From positions 1,426,001 to 1,490,000 of the forward strand of contig CAVOKO010000009.1 in NCBI GenBank assembly GCA_963696525.1: a stretch of 64,000 nucleotides of DNA. The letters run 5' to 3'. Source of the stretch: CAWBRT01 sp963696525 (GTDB lineage Bacteria > Acidobacteriota > Terriglobia > Terriglobales > Acidobacteriaceae). The position numbers were made by a program, and so were the translations under genes. This document shows, one piece after another, positions 45,338 to 54,578 of this stretch. Within the stretch, counting starts at the first letter, position 1, and each line of letters starts with the position of its first letter. Under the pieces are notes generated by a model. That model searched no databases, was not told the DNA's origin, and was given only the letters and a program-made list of their open reading frames with translations.

Positions 45338-46132
45338 TCAAAAAATTGAGCGCACGACTCCGCCGTCAACCCGCAGCGCAGCGCCGTTTGTCGCAGATGA
45401 GAGCTCGCTTGCCACATAGGTAACCATGGCCGCGACTTCCCCAACCGTTGCGAAGCGCTTCAACAGAGAAGATGGCCTGACATGCGCGAAGAAATCTCTT
45501 TCTATTTCTTCCTTCGACTTCCTCTGGTGTTTCGCCATATCCTCTACAAAGCCAGCCACACCCTCCGACGCAGTCGGTCCGGCGAGAACGCTATTCGCGG
45601 TGACGCCGGTGCCAGCAACCGACTCTGCGATACCGCGCGCGACAGCAATTTGCGCAGTTTTGGTCATCCCGTAGTGCACCATCTCTGCTGGGATCTGCAC
45701 TCCTGACTCACTGGAGATAAAGATCACGCGGCCCCAGTTTTGTTTGAGCATGCCGGCCAGATAGTGACGCGACAAGCGCACGCCGCTCATCACGTTCACC
45801 TGGAAGAAACGCAACCAGTCGGCATCCGGGATTTCAACAAATGCTTTTGGTTCAAAAATACCGACGTTATTCACCAGCACATCCACTTCAGGAAGCTTCG
45901 CGATGACGGTCTCAGCGCCCGCAGCCGTTCCGAGATCGGCGACTATGCCTTCGAGCTGGCTTTGCCCGGCCTGTTGGCGGATTTCAGCAACCGCCTTGTC
46001 CACACGATTCTGCGTACGCCCATTCACGTATACACGGGCGCCTTCGCTTGCAAGAGACTGCGCAATCGCATAGCCAATTCCGGCGGTGGATCCAGTGACA
46101 AGCGCGCTTTTTCCTTTGAGCTTAAAATCCAT
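45338..46132 (-). CDS. SDR-family oxidoreductase
   Basis: A 264-residue short-chain dehydrogenase/reductase with the classical motifs: TGSTAGIGYAIAQSL near residue 13, NNVG in the middle (VDVLVNNVGIFEPKAF) and the catalytic YGMTKTAQIAVARG (Tyr about 156, Lys about 160). It would act on NAD(P) with an unknown alcohol or ketone. It is the first gene of the minus-strand cluster and is intact, unlike the next two. The start at 46132 gives a normal SDR length. Confidence 0.87.
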   Translation of the reverse strand: MDFKLKGKSALVTGSTAGIGYAIAQSLASEGARVYVNGRTQNRVDKAVAEIRQQAGQSQLEGIVADLGTAAGAETVIAKLPEVDVLVNNVGIFEPKAFVEIPDADWLRFFQVNVMSGVRLSRHYLAGMLKQNWGRVIFISSESGVQIPAEMVHYGMTKTAQIAVARGIAESVAGTGVTANSVLAGPTASEGVAGFVEDMAKHQRKSKEEIERDFFAHVRPSSLLKRFATVGEVAAMVTYVASELSSATNGAALRVDGGVVRSIF

Positions 46133-46314
46133 GGCAGACCTCTCGAAGAATCAATTCACTTTGTTGGATTCATGAGCAAAGCCAAGGGCTTTACTTGCAT
46201 GGTGAGTTTCAGGTGTGGCTTGGGTTACGGATTACCGCACCGGTTGCAGTGATGTCTGGGCCAACGAGTTCCGGGTATGATTTGTTCGACAGAGGAAATG
46301 GAGGAGTGCTCCCG

Positions 46315-46735
46315 ATGTACCAATCACGGACTTTGTTCTTGGCAGCGGTCCTGTTGTTGCCCGCTCTGCTTTTGGGGCAAAACAGCACGTCGGACTTCAA
46401 TAATTTTTTGGGCATATTTAAAACTGCCGTGGCCCAGAAAAACACGGTCACGCTTAAGAAGCTGATGGCGTCCCGCTTCGATTTCATGTATGCCGTCAAC
46501 GTACGGCGCGAGGAGGTGTTCGCCGGGCTCGATTCCCGATAGTGGCCAGCAGTGGACCAACTTGCAACAAGCTGTAAAGAACACTCCCGTGATTTACAAC
46601 GGAAACGGTCCTTACAAGAACTCGCGCGTGCTGCAATGCGTGCCGACCCAGCCGATTTATGAGTGCCTGGTGGTGTTCATGAAGGACAGCCAAAACCGGT
46701 GGCGGTGGAAGGCCATGGTGATGCCGAGCAGGTAG
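46315..46735 (+). pseudogene. Secreted hypothetical protein, one frameshift
   Basis: The start ATG 46315 has GGAGGAG upstream and begins a signal peptide (TLFLAAVLLLPALLLGQ). The next 60 residues (DFNNFLGIFKTAVAQKNTVT, then VRREEVFAGLDS) end near 46.53 kb. The likely continuation (SGQQWTNLQQAVKNTPVIYN to SQNRWRWKAMVMPSR) is in another frame and stops at 46735. One added base in GATTCCCGATAG explains this. No family is recognised. Confidence 0.6.
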
Positions 46736-46817
46736 AGTTGGCTACAGAAGACGGCGGATGCAAAATCCGTAGTACAAACGGCGGGAAAGCCCATTTTCCT
46801 TCGAGTTGCCGGATTCT

Positions 46818-48638
46818 CTACGTAAGTCCAAGTTCCAATAATTTAGTCTGTGTGGGAACTCCGTTGTTGTTCCAGCCGCGGGTTGCGTAGTACTCATCTA
46901 GCATCTTAGGCAGGTCGGGCACGTGCCCGGCGGAGTTGCCGGCTTCAAATGGCTCATGCGTGAAGCGGCGCGGCAGAGTATCGTCCGCCTTAGTCACGCC
47001 ACAAGCGAGGTTCAACATCCTCTTCAGGTTGAAGCTTCTTTCCCCGACCCTGAGTAATTCTGCGGCATCCATGTCCCAACCGGTAACGCAGTTAGTCCAG
47101 GTGACGAGGATGGGCATGTCAAGCGCCGACATAGCGATGGAACAGAATTTCAAACTGTTGGACAGCTCCGTATAATTCTGCGCGATCGCGACCATTCTTC
47201 CCTTGCCTTCTTGTGCCATGCGATCCAATGGTTTTGGGAACCCCAGTCCGGGCATGGCGTTACGCTCCAGGGTCTGGGAGCCGCCCCTATGGCAAGCTCC
47301 ACGATGCATTGTGGCATAGGCAATGGCTAGACTGGAAAGGGCCCGGGGATCATGGTAAGGCGGTTCGAGCCCCTTGACGTGCATGACAAATTTCTCCGCC
47401 TCCGGACCAAGCTGTTGCGCTGCCCAGCGCGTTCCGCGTTGCATCAACTCCCCGATGCCTTCGCCGGCGGCAATTTGCCGGACCAGTGACAACACCGCCT
47501 CGCCGTTGCCGAATTCCAGCTTCGGCTCACCGGGGGGATTCTTAATCAGCCCTTTGCTGACGGCCTCGAAGACAAAGGCCACGGCGTTGCTGGTTGAAAT
47601 AGTATCCATACCGAGACGATTGCATAGGTCATCGGCTTGGATGATGAAGTTCCAGTCAAACACCCCGCATTGCGGACCGAAGCCGCCAATCGTCTCGTAC
47701 TCCATCGGTGTAGTCTTACCGGAATTAGGGCCGCCCGGAACCCGCACTTCCTTGCCGCAACCGACGGCGCAAGGTGGACAATGGTATTTTCCGGTGCCGT
47801 ATTCTCCCATCATGATTTCCGCACTGAGGCACTCGGCGAGTTTGCCGCAGTCACCATTTCTCCAATTCCAGCCTGACAAGTCCGCCATTACGGCGTTCCC
47901 CACCGTGCCGCCGGGGGTCCCGAACTTATGGACGCGCGCCATCTTTTCAAGCATGAAGGGCGTAATCTCGCGGATGCTCTGCTGCAACTCCTTCGGACGG
48001 GCAACCGATGTACGCAAGCTGCCATTGGCCACAACGGCTTTCAGCCGCTTGGAGCCCATTACGGCACCCAAGCCACATCGTCCCGCTGCTCTGGCGTGCG
48101 CTCCTTCACTCATGATGCTCGCCATTCGTATCATTCGTTCGCCTGCAGGCCCGATGCACACAACGGCTGCCTTGCTGCCGTATTGGGCGGTCAGAATGTC
48201 GAACGTCTCGACCGTGTCCTTTCCCCACACAGCGTCTGCTGGCATTACCGAAACCTTGCCGTCAATGACCGTCAGAACAGAGGGTGATTGGGCTTGACCC
48301 GTAATGGCAATGGCGTCGAACCCCGCGGCTTTGAGAGCGATCCCGAATCTTCCCCCACTATCAGCCTCGCCCCAGATTCCGGTCAGCGGGGATTTGGCTA
48401 CGACGGCGTAGCGTCCCGAAGTCGGCACGTTTGCCCCCGTCAGCGGACCTGCCGAGAAAATAAGGACGTTCTCAGGCCCGAGCGGATCAACTTCATGGAA
48501 ACGAGTCTGCGCCAGGAGGTATGCTGACAATGCAGTTCCGCCGATGTACTTTCTCTTTACCTCCTCGGAAATATCTTCAACTTTCGTCTCGCCGGTCGAC
48601 AAATTAATCCGTGCCAGCTTGCCCATGTGGCCGCCCAT
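46818..48638 (-). CDS. aor: Aldehyde ferredoxin oxidoreductase (tungsten-type)
   Basis: This 606-residue AOR-family enzyme oxidises aldehydes to carboxylates with ferredoxin, using a tungsto-bispterin cofactor. The N-terminal domain reads RKYIGGTALSAYLLAQTRFH. The cluster-binding CPPCAVGCGKEV motif (about residues 284-295) is seen with the last ligand in LACGVTKADDTLPRR near the end. The cofactor region AGRCGLGAVMGSKRLKAVV is present. No accessory molybdopterin genes are adjacent. The start at 48638 (MGGHMGK) has GGAGGAA upstream. Such enzymes are usually found in anaerobes, which matters because the host is otherwise aerobic-looking. The frame is fully intact. Confidence 0.9.
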   Translation of the reverse strand: MGGHMGKLARINLSTGETKVEDISEEVKRKYIGGTALSAYLLAQTRFHEVDPLGPENVLIFSAGPLTGANVPTSGRYAVVAKSPLTGIWGEADSGGRFGIALKAAGFDAIAITGQAQSPSVLTVIDGKVSVMPADAVWGKDTVETFDILTAQYGSKAAVVCIGPAGERMIRMASIMSEGAHARAAGRCGLGAVMGSKRLKAVVANGSLRTSVARPKELQQSIREITPFMLEKMARVHKFGTPGGTVGNAVMADLSGWNWRNGDCGKLAECLSAEIMMGEYGTGKYHCPPCAVGCGKEVRVPGGPNSGKTTPMEYETIGGFGPQCGVFDWNFIIQADDLCNRLGMDTISTSNAVAFVFEAVSKGLIKNPPGEPKLEFGNGEAVLSLVRQIAAGEGIGELMQRGTRWAAQQLGPEAEKFVMHVKGLEPPYHDPRALSSLAIAYATMHRGACHRGGSQTLERNAMPGLGFPKPLDRMAQEGKGRMVAIAQNYTELSNSLKFCSIAMSALDMPILVTWTNCVTGWDMDAAELLRVGERSFNLKRMLNLACGVTKADDTLPRRFTHEPFEAGNSAGHVPDLPKMLDEYYATRGWNNNGVPTQTKLLELGLT

Positions 48639-48972
48639 ACAAGTCTTCCTCCGGTCTCAGTTACAAAAGGTATGTACCCTGCACGCGACAAGCTCTGCAC
48701 ATTTGAGCTTCGGACTTGTTTTGTGGTTGGGGCAAAGAATACATCTTTACGCAACTCTAACATTTTCCCTTCAGGGCCACGTGCCCAGAAATCAGCGAAT
48801 CAAGTGGTAGAAGGGCGGGACGCAAACTGATTGCGGTCGCAAGTAACTAAAATTAGCGCCCTGCCCGCTCAGTTGGCGGCGTTCGGTTCGCCTATCCTGA
48901 GCGGAATAGCATGGAGCAGCAGCATTCGAACACCTGCCGCTCCAGACATGAACAAACACCAATTATCGGGAG
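48639..48972. other. Intergenic region
   Basis: Holds the AOR leader. Nothing else with support was found. Confidence 0.4.
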
Positions 48973-49566
48973 TTATTTCTTAACGAGATCGGGACGGTAC
49001 GCGGCAATGTCGGGATATCGCACGAATTCCACGTAGTTTCCTTCAGGGTCCATTGCTAACAGCGCAAATACTCCCGGACGCACCTGAATGGCGTTATCGC
49101 TGACGAGCTTCACTTTGTTTGCCCTTAGCTGGGTCACAACCGCGTCCATGTCCTCGACAATAAACGTATTGAAGGCTACGCCTGCCCGCAGGAACGCCCA
49201 TTCAGGAACCGGAGCTTGCTTGGGAGATTCTACCTTCGGCTGGATGAGCTTTATGCGCTCACCATTAGGCGTCTGCATGCGCACGATTCTGTATCCATCT
49301 GGCGCTGATCGAGCTAGTTTGCTCATCTCAGGAGGGGTTTCCGCGTCGGCCACTTTCTTCAGACCCACGACCTCTGTGTAGAACTTAAGCATGCGCTCCA
49401 AATCAACGCATACAATTCCTACCTCAAGTGGAGCTGTCATCTTCAACTGCCAAGTTTGCGTGGCGTTGGGCAGCGCTGCGGCTTTCTGCTGCGGTTGGGT
49501 CGCTTGCGCCAGCAATAAAATTGGCACGACTAAAATCAGAATAACGATCGTGAGTCTCAGTTTCAT
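48973..49566 (-). CDS. Secreted VOC-family (glyoxalase-like) protein
   Basis: This 197-residue protein has a signal peptide (LTIVILILVVPILLLAQATQ). It has a vicinal-oxygen-chelate domain of one beta-alpha-beta-beta-beta pair: VGIVCVDLERMLKFYTEVVG, then GVAFNTFIVEDMDAVVTQLR and FALLAMDPEGNYVEFVRYPD. It could be a lactoylglutathione-lyase-type or dioxygenase-related exported protein. Several typical metal ligands (His/Glu) are not clearly placed, so function is uncertain. The start at 49566 follows a ribosome binding site (AGAGAGG). Confidence 0.75.
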   Translation of the reverse strand: MKLRLTIVILILVVPILLLAQATQPQQKAAALPNATQTWQLKMTAPLEVGIVCVDLERMLKFYTEVVGLKKVADAETPPEMSKLARSAPDGYRIVRMQTPNGERIKLIQPKVESPKQAPVPEWAFLRAGVAFNTFIVEDMDAVVTQLRANKVKLVSDNAIQVRPGVFALLAMDPEGNYVEFVRYPDIAAYRPDLVKK

Positions 49567-50050
49567 TGGTGCCTCTCTTGAGCATCATTGATTGGAACTA
49601 CTTCAGGACTATGTGGCTGCGGGCGAAGGATAGCCAGCAAAAACAATCGGAAAGTTTAGTCCTGAGCAACAACTTCTAAAGGTAATCGACTCGCGTGTCA
49701 ATAGGAACTTGTCGAAAATGAAGAAACTGATTTTCAGATGGCGGATGAAGCTACTACTTACGTTGAAGCTAATGCTGTCTGTTTTGAGGTTCTTTGATGT
49801 CTTCCGATATCGTGGCTGTTATCCCATGAATGGTCATTGTGAATACCTTTGGGTTTATAAATGATGTAAATAACCTGACGCTATTTATCTAGTCCAGGCA
49901 AGTGAGCTATCCATGAACGCGTAGCTCTCCGCGCAGAGTTTCACGCCCGATTTGCGCATTCCGCGATGAATCTCGCGCCAACTACAAAATCCCCCCTTGA
50001 CAGAGCGCCGAAGCTGAGACATCGTGTTCCATCACAGTATGAAAGTGCAT

Positions 50051-50063
50051 TTCACAATGTGAA
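50051..50063. promoter_or_regulatory. IclR-type operator candidate 1
   Basis: TTCACAATGTGAA is a perfect inverted repeat about 90 bp upstream of the IclR start. This form is common for IclR-family binding sites. Confidence 0.55.
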
Positions 50064-50071
50064 GTATCGAT

Positions 50072-50084
50072 TTCTCATTGTGAA
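50072..50084. promoter_or_regulatory. IclR-type operator candidate 2
   Basis: TTCTCATTGTGAA matches the reverse complement of the first palindrome with one change and lies eight bases after it. The pair suggests autoregulation. Confidence 0.5.
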
Positions 50085-50154
50085 TGCGCGGCCCCGGCAT
50101 GAAGATCTGATTGGCATTATCGCCCAGCGAGTTTGCTGGCGCAAGGCAGTGGCA

Positions 50155-51054
50155 ATGCCAAGACAGCACACGGGGCGAAGGCGAGGAATGATTCAATCGC
50201 TTCAGCGAGCGCTCGGCGTTCTGGAGGTGGTTGCCAACAACCACGCACCTATCGGCTCAACGGAGATCAGCCGCAAGGTTGGGCTTCATCCGAGTACGAC
50301 TCATCACCTTCTTCAAACTCTCACATCACTCGGATACTTGGCTCAAGACGAGCGAACGCGGGAATATTACATCGGAAGCAAGGTATTTCAGGTTGCGGCT
50401 GTGGCCTGGAACGAAGCCAATCTTCTCAAGCTTGCCGCACCCGCGTTGGCTGAGGTTGCGCATCATACGGGCGAAACCTCGCACTTATCGCTGATTACCC
50501 AGCGCGAGGTCACCGTCATCCACAAAGTAGAAGGAAAAGATCCCATCACCGTTTCGGCGCGAGTGGGATATCCATCCCCTGCGCATTGCACCGCGAACGG
50601 CAAAATACTGCTGGCCACTTTTCCGAAGGATCAACTGAAAGAGTTTTTGTCGGAGAACGAACTGCGGCCGTTCACTCCCAATAGCGTGGTTTCGATTGAT
50701 CTTCTCGAACGCGAGCTCAACCGTGTACGAGCTCAGGGCTATGCAGTCGATAACCAGGAGTTCAAAGTCGGACTTCGGTGTATCGGAGCTCCCTTGCGGA
50801 ATTTTACCGGCCAGGTTATCGCCGCGATCGGAATCTCAGGGCCAGCTTGGCGCCTGACCGAAGATCGCACGCCTGAGCTGGCGGAATATCTCACGTCTGT
50901 CGCACGCAGTCTGTCGCGCGGGCTTGGGTACTCTGGTGCGGACAGCAATGCAAACGGTGGCCAGTCTCCCGCTGGACCGGAAAACCGTGTCCATCCGACT
51001 ACCCACAAACCGCTAGGAAGGCGCCAAGCGGCGGGAAGGTGGGGAGGAAAGTAG
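50155..51054 (+). CDS. IclR-family transcriptional regulator
   Basis: This 299-residue regulator has an N-terminal winged HTH (SLQRALGVLEVVANNHAPIG, then STEISRKVGLHPSTTHHLLQ, residues 15-55). The C-terminal effector domain shows TGETSHLSLITQREVTVIHK, AHCTANGKILLATFPKDQ and GYAVDNQEFKVGLRCIGAP. The family usually binds a small acid and controls the adjacent catabolic operon, here MFS and the two TPP enzymes. The start at 50155 is chosen because the in-frame sequence from 49966 holds palindromic operator-like sites and no domain. The last 40 residues (rich in Gly/Arg) are non-conserved. Confidence 0.88.
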   Translation: MPRQHTGRRRGMIQSLQRALGVLEVVANNHAPIGSTEISRKVGLHPSTTHHLLQTLTSLGYLAQDERTREYYIGSKVFQVAAVAWNEANLLKLAAPALAEVAHHTGETSHLSLITQREVTVIHKVEGKDPITVSARVGYPSPAHCTANGKILLATFPKDQLKEFLSENELRPFTPNSVVSIDLLERELNRVRAQGYAVDNQEFKVGLRCIGAPLRNFTGQVIAAIGISGPAWRLTEDRTPELAEYLTSVARSLSRGLGYSGADSNANGGQSPAGPENRVHPTTHKPLGRRQAAGRWGGK

Positions 51055-51105
51055 CTTTCGAATCAATTTGGCGCCACTGCGCCTTGCAGTAGTTAGGAGA
51101 AACTT

Positions 51106-52401
51106 ATGCCGGTAACCGCCGCCGCTCCATCGCCCGCAGTCAAAACCCGCGTCCGCTGGAACATGTTCCTATTGCTTTTGCTGCTGGTCACCATCAATTA
51201 CGTTGACCGGGCTGCGCTCTCGGTCGCCATGCCACTGATCAGCAAGGAGTTCAATATGGCACCTGCCATGCAGGGCTTGCTCCTTAGCTGCTTCTTTTGG
51301 ACTTATGGGCTGATGCAGATTCCCGGCGGCATGCTGTCGGATCGCTTTAAGCCACGGGTGGTCATTGCCGGCGCAACGGTATTCTGGGGAGCATTTCAAG
51401 GGCTGGCCGGCATGTGCACCAGCGCTCCCCTTTTGATCTTGACACGACTCGGGCTGGGAGCTGCCGAAGGGCCGATTTTCCCGGCTGGCGCCAAACTGAA
51501 CGGCATGTGGATGACGCCGAACGAGCGCGGACGCGGCGCTACCTTGTTCGATAGCGGGGCGCCCCTGGGCGCGGCGTTCGGTGCGCTGATCATCACCTGG
51601 TTGATCACGGCGTTCAATTCGTGGCGAACGGCTTTTGTCATTTCAGGCGTCGGAACGGTGCTTTGCGGAGCCTGGGCGTGGTACTACATTCGCAACAGTC
51701 CCCGCGAACACAAGGGCGCAAACGAGGCCGAGATTCAGCACATCGAGGCGGCACAGGTCAAAGAGGTCGGCGAGGAGCCGCCGAACCTGAGTGGACGCTC
51801 GCTCAACTTTTTCAAGTATCGTTCGGTTTGGTGCTTGTGCCTCGGTTGGATGTCTTTCACCGCCGTATGGTACGGCTTGCTCACCTGGATGCCGACCTAC
51901 CTTAACAAAGTCCACGGCTTCAACATCTGGAAAATGGGAGGCGCAACCTTCATCGCGTTTCTCTGCGGCTTCTTCGGCGAAATCACCGGCGGCTGGGTCT
52001 CCGACAAGTGGCGGGGTACCGGCGCCAGGCCCAACGTCGTGATGCGTACGATCTTCGGCACGGCCGCCATCATCGGGACCGTCTCGATCTTCGCGGTGGC
52101 GTACACCCGCAATGGGGTAGCTGTCGTCGTTTTGCTCTCCTGCACATTGTTCTTCATGCGCTGGTGCGGCCTGTTCTTTTCCGTCCCGCCCAATTTGGCC
52201 ACCAAGAATAAGGTCGGGTTCCTTACCGGGATTATGAATTTTACCGGCACCTTGGCAGGTATTACGGTCCCGATCATCGTCGGTGTAATCGTGCAGTACA
52301 CCGGTTCCTACTTTCCGGCGATGATGTTCTTCGTCGCCTCGGGTATCGCGCTGCTGATTTGCACCGCGCTGATCGACTATGAAAAGAAGCTGCCGGTCTA
52401 G
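51106..52401 (+). CDS. MFS transporter (ACS type), intact
   Basis: This 431-residue, 12-helix carrier has the typical VTINYVDRAALSVAMPLISK loop and the first-half PGGMLSDRFKPRVVIAG motif, then RLGLGAAEGPIFPAGAKLNG in helix 4-5. It is most like the anion:cation symporters. It starts 51 bp after the IclR stop with TAGGAGA upstream, so it is in the same operon. The substrate is probably the acid handled by the TPP enzymes downstream. There is no truncation or frameshift. Confidence 0.88.
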   Translation: MPVTAAAPSPAVKTRVRWNMFLLLLLLVTINYVDRAALSVAMPLISKEFNMAPAMQGLLLSCFFWTYGLMQIPGGMLSDRFKPRVVIAGATVFWGAFQGLAGMCTSAPLLILTRLGLGAAEGPIFPAGAKLNGMWMTPNERGRGATLFDSGAPLGAAFGALIITWLITAFNSWRTAFVISGVGTVLCGAWAWYYIRNSPREHKGANEAEIQHIEAAQVKEVGEEPPNLSGRSLNFFKYRSVWCLCLGWMSFTAVWYGLLTWMPTYLNKVHGFNIWKMGGATFIAFLCGFFGEITGGWVSDKWRGTGARPNVVMRTIFGTAAIIGTVSIFAVAYTRNGVAVVVLLSCTLFFMRWCGLFFSVPPNLATKNKVGFLTGIMNFTGTLAGITVPIIVGVIVQYTGSYFPAMMFFVASGIALLICTALIDYEKKLPV

Positions 52402-52604
52402 GATCTAGTGTCTTGCCTCGGGCTGTTTTGAACCGTCCGGGGCAAGGCGCTGAGAACCCTCTCCGAGTCGTCTTGCAAGCGTGATATCGCGCTCGGGGGA
52501 ATCTGCAACCGAGTTGACGCAATCCTGGCAGTCAGCAACAAGAGAGCACCCGGTTTATATATCCACGTCAAGAATCGCTGGAAGCTTATGGAGGAGAAAA
52601 GATA

Positions 52605-54458
52605 ATGAGCACAGTAACGAGCAGCTCGGCAGTGGAGACAAAAGATCCGCTGAAGCGCAACGCAAGCAGTCGCATGAACGGCGGCCAGATCATCGTCGAC
52701 TATCTGATCCAGCAAAAGGTTCCCTACCTGTTCGGCCTGTGCGGCCACGGCAACATCAGCTTAATCGATGCATTCTACGAGCGGTCCAGCGAGATCAAAG
52801 CGCTTTCGGTTCATCACGAGTCGGTTTCCGGCTTTATGGCCGATTGTTACTACCGGGTCTCCGGGCAGCCAGTCGCCACTTTTACCTCCTGCGGGCCGGG
52901 ATCGGCGAACATGCCCATCTGCCTGGCCAATTCCTTCTTCGACTCGGTGCCTTTCCTGGCGGTCACAGCCAACGTACCGACCAGCCAATTCAACCGCGGA
53001 GCCTTCCAGGAGACCTATCGGCATTTCCAGGCAGACTTTCCCTCCACGGTGCGGGCCTACTGCAAGCGCGTATTCCAACCCACCCGGGCGGACCAAGTCG
53101 CGCTGTGCGTCCGGCAGGCGTGGAAGACCATGGTCACCGGCCGTCCAGGTCCGACGGTGCTCAACGTACCCTTCGACATCTTCAAAGAGGAAACCGATCT
53201 GCAGATGCCGCAGGCCGCGGAGTGGGATGCCAACATCAACTGCCGTTGCGGGGTTGATTCCGAGGGACTGCGACGCGCCGTAGACATGCTGCTCGCGGCC
53301 GAACGGCCGGTGATTTTGGTGGGCCAGGGCGTCAAGTACGGGACCGCAACTAAAGAGTTGCTCACCCTCGCCGAACGGCTGCAGATTCCTGTCGCCTGTT
53401 CGTCCAGCGGAATGGGCGCCATCGACAGCGATCACCCACTGGCGCTGGGGTTGGTCGCGCGCAATGGCACCTACCAGGCGAACCACGCCACACGGCAGGC
53501 CGACGTGCTGCTGGCGCTCGGCGTTCGCTTTGACGATCGGACTTCCAGCAGTTGGATTCCAGGCTACTCGTTCAATATCCCACCCACCAAGCTCATCCAC
53601 GTCGACATCGATCCGGATGAGATCGCGAGAAATTATCCGGTCGCACTGGGCCTGATGGCCGATGTTCGCACCTTCCTGCGCCAAGTCCTCGAGGAGGTCG
53701 AAAAACGAAACGTTCCGGCCGGGCCTGCCGCCGGTCACAAGAACTGGCTGGACGCGATCGCCGGATATCGCAAGGAATGGGAGAAGTTCATCGCTCCCGG
53801 TTTCCGCGATGAGACCCTGCCGATCAATCCTCAGCGCGCCGCGTACGAGATTGACAAGGTGCTGCCCGAAGACGCGATTCTGGTGAGCGATATCGGCATA
53901 CACCATAATTGGCTCATACAGTTTTGCCACCCAAAGCGGCCCGACTCGCTGATCGGCTCAATGGGCTTTGGCCCGATGGGTTTTGGTGTCGCCGGAGTGC
54001 TGGGCGCAAAGCTTGCCGCCCCGGATCGTCCGTGTATCTCGGTGTGCGGAGACGGAGCTTTCTTCATGCATGCCAGCGTCATGGGCACAGCCGTGGAGTA
54101 CAACATCCCGGTGGTCTGGGTGGTGTGGAACAACTACTCCTATGCTTCGATCCGCGGACTGCAGCGGGGATACATGGGCGGACGCGAATTGGTTACCGAG
54201 TTCCGGCATCCCGGAACGGGCGCGCCCTACAACCCCGACTTCGCTGCCATGGCTCGCACCGCCGGCCTGGAAGGCGTGCGCGTGGACAAGCCCGGAGACT
54301 TGGGCGACGCAATCAAACAGGCCATCGCAGCCAACAAGCCTTACCTGATCGATGCAAATATCGGGGCAGACAAGAACCCTGGCGGCGCAGGCGTGTGGGA
54401 ACTGCCCGGGTTGGGTCATAAAGATCCGGCGATTGGCGGAAGATATTCGGCGGAGTGA
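52605..54458 (+). CDS. Acetolactate-synthase-like TPP enzyme 1
   Basis: This 617-residue IlvB-family enzyme has three domains. The N-terminal TPP (Pyr) domain has the catalytic Glu72 in SVHHESVSGFMADCYYR. The central domain begins near residue 225 (LLAAERPVILVGQGVKYG). The C-terminal domain has the Mg-TPP motif from GDGAFFMHASVM to VVWVVWNNYSYAS (about residues 480-515). The presence of the catalytic Glu excludes glyoxylate carboligase. It differs from ordinary IlvB by a short N-terminal extension and lacks an IlvN partner. With IclR and MFS upstream and a paralogue downstream it is probably catabolic, joining or decarboxylating a 2-oxo acid. Confidence 0.85.
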   Translation: MSTVTSSSAVETKDPLKRNASSRMNGGQIIVDYLIQQKVPYLFGLCGHGNISLIDAFYERSSEIKALSVHHESVSGFMADCYYRVSGQPVATFTSCGPGSANMPICLANSFFDSVPFLAVTANVPTSQFNRGAFQETYRHFQADFPSTVRAYCKRVFQPTRADQVALCVRQAWKTMVTGRPGPTVLNVPFDIFKEETDLQMPQAAEWDANINCRCGVDSEGLRRAVDMLLAAERPVILVGQGVKYGTATKELLTLAERLQIPVACSSSGMGAIDSDHPLALGLVARNGTYQANHATRQADVLLALGVRFDDRTSSSWIPGYSFNIPPTKLIHVDIDPDEIARNYPVALGLMADVRTFLRQVLEEVEKRNVPAGPAAGHKNWLDAIAGYRKEWEKFIAPGFRDETLPINPQRAAYEIDKVLPEDAILVSDIGIHHNWLIQFCHPKRPDSLIGSMGFGPMGFGVAGVLGAKLAAPDRPCISVCGDGAFFMHASVMGTAVEYNIPVVWVVWNNYSYASIRGLQRGYMGGRELVTEFRHPGTGAPYNPDFAAMARTAGLEGVRVDKPGDLGDAIKQAIAANKPYLIDANIGADKNPGGAGVWELPGLGHKDPAIGGRYSAE

Positions 54459-54578
54459 ACGGCGTATGCATCGGTTCCCGTAAGAAGGGATGAGATCGAT
54501 GCTGGACGTGCGCAGTCAATGAGTCAAAGGCCCGGCGAACGTCATTGCTCGTTTGCCGGAATGAAAGGAGTCTTATAG

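Noticed and set aside
52605..54458. Glyoxylate carboligase
   Set aside because: That enzyme lacks the catalytic Glu (it has Val); here Glu72 is present in SVHHESVSG.
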